Below, piece after piece: positions 55,637-58,767 of a stretch of 58,767 nucleotides of DNA. The DNA comes from Bacteroidales bacterium (GTDB lineage Bacteria > Bacteroidota > Bacteroidia > Bacteroidales > JAADJA01), in NCBI GenBank assembly GCA_016783885.1, contig JADHVR010000013.1, positions 1 through 58,767 on the forward strand, in the 5' to 3' direction. The notes under the pieces are model-generated. The model ran no database searches. It saw nothing but the letters and a program-made list of their open reading frames with translations, and was not told the DNA's origin. Within the stretch, counting starts at the first letter, position 1. Each line of letters starts with the position of its first letter. Position numbers and translations under genes: made by a program.

Positions 55637-56599
55637 TTATTTATCCAGCTCTTTCCAAACAAGTGCACTTGCACCCAATATAGCCGAATCACCGGGAGGA
55701 AGTTCCGAGGGCAGGAGTTTAACCTTATTCTTAAAAATATCCAGCATATATTTTTCCATGTAATACTTAACCGGTTCGAATATCAGGTCGCCTGCTTGCG
55801 CCAAACCACCAAATAAAAAGATTGCCTCAGGACTGGTGTGAGCAACAGCATCAGCAAGCTTAAGACCAAGTATTTCACCTGTATAATCAAAAGCTTCTTG
55901 TGCTATCTTATCTCCTTTTCTGGCTACTTCGTCGATTTTTTTAGCTGACAGTTCCTCAAAACTCACACATCTTAATTCACTAAGATCATTCATGGTGGAA
56001 AGGAGTTCAAATATCGTTCTTTTAATACCCGGTGCGGAAGTATATGTTTCAAGGCAGCCTCTTTTGCCACAACCGCACTCACGACCGTGGGGATATACGA
56101 TTGTATGCCCTATTTCTCCGGCAAAGCCATCATGTCCGTAAACTATTTCGCCATTAACCACGATCCCGCTTCCCACTCCGGTTCCCAGTGTGATCATGAT
56201 AAAATCCTTCATGCCTTTTGCGCCGCCATAAATCATCTCTCCGATAGCAGCCGCATTGGCATCATTGGTTAACACAATTACATTATAATCGAATCTTTCT
56301 TTTAGAAAATCAACTACAGGAACGATACCCTTAAAATTCAGGTTTGGAGCGAATTCAATGGTGCCGTTGTAATAATTGCCGTTAGGTGCGCCAATACCAA
56401 TACCCTTAATGTCGGTTTTTTCTTTCGTCTGTTCAATGGTTTCATCAATGGCTTTGCATAAGGCATTCATAAAAATAGTATAATCTGGATGTGAGACAGT
56501 CGGGATGGAATTACGGGCAATAATATTCCCATCTTTGTCAACTATACCCAGCACTGTATTTGTGCCTCCTATATCAATTCCGATTGCTGTTTGTATCAT
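55637..56599 (-). CDS. ROK-family sugar kinase, probable glucokinase
   Basis: The 320-residue product opens MIQTAIGIDIGGTNTVLGIV, the ROK phosphate-binding motif, and has ITLGTGVGSGIVVNGEIVYG, GEIGHTIVYPHG and the zinc motif CGCGKRGCLE. ROK kinases phosphorylate glucose or related sugars; the DNA-binding domain of ROK repressors is absent. Substrate is a family inference. Confidence 0.9.
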   Translation of the reverse strand: MIQTAIGIDIGGTNTVLGIVDKDGNIIARNSIPTVSHPDYTIFMNALCKAIDETIEQTKEKTDIKGIGIGAPNGNYYNGTIEFAPNLNFKGIVPVVDFLKERFDYNVIVLTNDANAAAIGEMIYGGAKGMKDFIMITLGTGVGSGIVVNGEIVYGHDGFAGEIGHTIVYPHGRECGCGKRGCLETYTSAPGIKRTIFELLSTMNDLSELRCVSFEELSAKKIDEVARKGDKIAQEAFDYTGEILGLKLADAVAHTSPEAIFLFGGLAQAGDLIFEPVKYYMEKYMLDIFKNKVKLLPSELPPGDSAILGASALVWKELDK

Positions 56600-56850
56600 A
56601 ACTTATTTCCTTGAAGGTTGTTTGAAAAAGCCTGAAAAAATAAATAATTTCCAGTAAAGGTACGATAAATATAAATAATACCGGGGTTATACCCGATACA
56701 AAGTTTAGGAAGAAATGCCATAAAAAAAAGGTTCTCAACATATTACTGCTGAAAATCTTTTATTTTTATGTATGGCTGTGCCTCCACTAAATGCCAATCT
56801 GTTTGCCAAATACTCATCATTATATATTTCAACTAAAGCACGGCAAATAA
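56600..56850. other. Gene-free stretch upstream of the ROK kinase
   Basis: It should hold the ROK kinase promoter. I recognise no gene, hairpin or repeat here. Confidence 0.4.
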
Positions 56851-56955
56851 CTTAATAAAGATTTATAGGAGATTGCGGAACTTACCGGAATTGATGAAAA
56901 TATTACGAGTTATGTTGCCAGGTATTCATTGGCAACTATCTTAAAACGAAGTGGT

Positions 56956-56961
<6 letters not shown>
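56851..56961 (+). pseudogene. C-terminal fragment of a tyrosine integrase
   Basis: One frame reads LNKDL, a stop, then EIAELTGIDENITSYVARYS followed by LATILKRSGV and a stop. This matches the conserved integrase segment around HxxR, here with Tyr in place of the His. The homology breaks off exactly where the 89-bp repeat begins (56956). It corresponds to the portion missing from the integrase at 57598. Confidence 0.75.
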
Positions 56962-57379
<418 letters not shown>

Positions 57380-57513
57380 CCTGCTTGTAAGGCACAATTT
57401 TTGACTTTTTTTGGGCTATTTACAGTTATATATTTTTATATCCGAAATTCAATAACCACGCTACTTCACCTATATTTTCTATATTTATTTGTATATCGTA
57501 TTATATTTTGTTG

Positions 57514-57521
57514 TATCTTTG
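57514..57521 (+). promoter_or_regulatory. -7 box upstream of the truncated integrase
   Basis: TATCTTTG matches TAnnTTTG; a TTTG lies 22 bases upstream (57488-57491). Two direct copies of ATGTGTCAAAT follow at about 57526-57548. Confidence 0.4.
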
Positions 57522-57597
57522 CAACATGTGTCAAATCATGTGTCAAATTAAAAATGCGTGCTCTTTAGGCAGGCGCTCTAAATAAAAAACATACAAT

Positions 57598-58638
57598 ATG
57601 GAAGCAAGATTGATCCTATTAAAAAAGAAATACTTTGTAATTAGTTTAACCGAATCAGGCAAGCGAAAATACGTACCTATCGAAGTTCCTTTTTCAGTTA
57701 AAGAATGGCACCTAGACCCAAAAAAGAAAATCAATAAATTGAAGGGTGTTAGACCTGGAAGGACCGAAAAGTATGAACGGTATAAAGAGGATAAAAAATG
57801 GGTTAAGAACAAAGAAAAAGAGTATCAAGCTGCAATAGATAAGCTATTGAAGTTAAACAAGCCTTTTTCCTTTGCATCTATATTGGAATTAGTAAATAAG
57901 CCCAATTCAGATAAAAATAAGCCCCACACTGTATTTAAGACCTTCGAGGCACGAATAGAAAATCTAAAAGAGAACAAAAGCTATGCATCCGCAGACAGTT
58001 ATCAGGGCACTTATAATAAGCTGAAAAAGTATTTTACAAATGATATACTATTTGAGGAAATGAACAGGGAAAAATTATATGATTTTAAAAAATCAATGAA
58101 AGGACTTAAACCAGCATCTATTTCAATTCATTTAAGAAATTTACGTGCTGTTTTCAATTATGCTATAGAGGAAGGAATCATTAATAAAGGTGTATACCCA
58201 TTTACTAAGAAATTATTTGAAGGTTTAGGATTTGCACACAATTCTCGTGCTTTAAGCCACAGGGAAGTATATCAAATACGTGAATTAAAAACAAAATTAG
58301 ATGAAGGTTCTGACTTGTGGCACGCTTGCAATTACTTTATTTTCGGTTTTGTTGGTAGAGGTATTAACTTTCAGGATATTGCCCGCTTAACATGGGAAAA
58401 CAGCGAGAACGGGCGTATTAAGTATGTCAGGCGCAAAACAAAAAACAAAGTACCGGCACCAACCAGTTTTCCAATTACTGACGAAGTCGAAAAAATATTA
58501 AAATGGTATCGGAAAAACAATACACAATTAAACAATCCTTATATATTTCCTATTCTGAATGGATCACACAAAAGTGAATTATCAATTTATAATCGTATAA
58601 AAAAAATCCGGAAAAAAGTGAATGAAGATTTAACCTGA
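57598..58638 (+). pseudogene. Tyrosine integrase, truncated before the catalytic HxxR and Tyr
   Basis: The 346-residue product has an arm-binding domain (MEARLILLKKKYFVISLTES, then VPIEVPFSVKEWHLDPKKK), a SAM-like core-binding domain (SADSYQGTYNKLKKYF) and the start of the catalytic domain with the first Arg in FGFVGRGINFQDIARLTW and the beta-hairpin Lys region YVRRKTKNKVPAP. It stops after KKIRKKVNEDLT, so the HxxR box and nucleophile Tyr are missing. The missing region resembles the fragment at 56851-56961. Without them it cannot cut and join DNA. Confidence 0.85.
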
Positions 58639-58687
58639 TTAATTCACAAACTTTAAATCTGCTCAAATTTCGAGAAAAATATTTCAG

Positions 58688-58709
58688 AAAATACAATCCT
58701 TTGTATTTT
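58688..58709 (+). terminator. AT-rich hairpin with T-run after the truncated integrase
   Basis: AAATACAA pairs with TTGTATTT over TCCT, followed by Ts, 50 bp beyond the integrase stop. The rest of the end of the window holds nothing I recognise. Confidence 0.5.
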
Positions 58710-58767
58710 TTTAGTCAAATTTAAAACTTTCATAGAATTTTCAGGATGATAAGTTACAGAATTTCAG

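Overview
The window looks like chromosome of an uncultured member of the Bacteroidota, probably Bacteroidales-like. The DNA is AT-rich. Promoters match the Bacteroidota pattern (TTG, about 19 bases, TAnnTTTG) rather than the E. coli one. Five secreted proteins end in type IX secretion (T9SS) sorting domains, and the T9SS regulator PorX is encoded here. Two surface beta-propellers next to a BtuB receptor recall Bacteroides vitamin B12 uptake. No calls come from database searches; all rest on reading the sequence.

Layout. 1-1743: two small unknown genes and a lone Cas6 endonuclease with no CRISPR array or other cas gene in view. 2056-11328: housekeeping genes pdxB, transketolase, rimP-nusA-infB and a FabH-like ketoacyl synthase. 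11366-14165: a membrane glycosyltransferase overlapping a degenerate PHP-type protein. 14422-16407: a sigma-54 response regulator and an Hpt phosphotransfer protein. 16408-20000: a three-gene biotin-dependent acyl-CoA carboxylase operon. 20814-27000: a SpmA/SpmB fusion and two T9SS cargo proteins, one a papain-like protease. 27338-34261: SAM hydrolase, phoH, purC, an aminotransferase, lpxD and an HD hydrolase. 34693-36246: porX.

36247-40583 is a disturbed accessory segment. A 1,086-bp IS1595-type element with an 8-bp target duplication splits a 214-residue secreted protein. An RHS remnant lies in frame upstream of a beta-roll T9SS protein. Several families of dispersed direct and inverted repeats cover the flanks. 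40584-44071 holds signal peptidase I and an RloA/RloB (AbiL-like) defence pair.

44305-50540 is a cobalamin-riboswitch-controlled uptake locus: a T9SS-anchored beta-propeller, a second T9SS protein, BtuB, and a lipoprotein beta-propeller of the BtuG type. A hicB-hicA toxin-antitoxin pair with its own promoter sits inside it and overlaps the next gene. Galactokinase and PPK2 follow.

52751-58767 is a tRNA-associated scrap zone: a decayed YVTN/FN3 surface gene, tRNA-Arg, a GC-richer two-helix membrane protein of unknown function, a ROK kinase, two 89-bp direct repeats made of a tRNA 3' half joined to a GIY-YIG gene start, and a tyrosine integrase broken into two displaced pieces. The strongest leads are the T9SS-linked B12 locus with embedded hicBA, and the GIY-YIG gene whose last codons are the anticodon arm of a tRNA.
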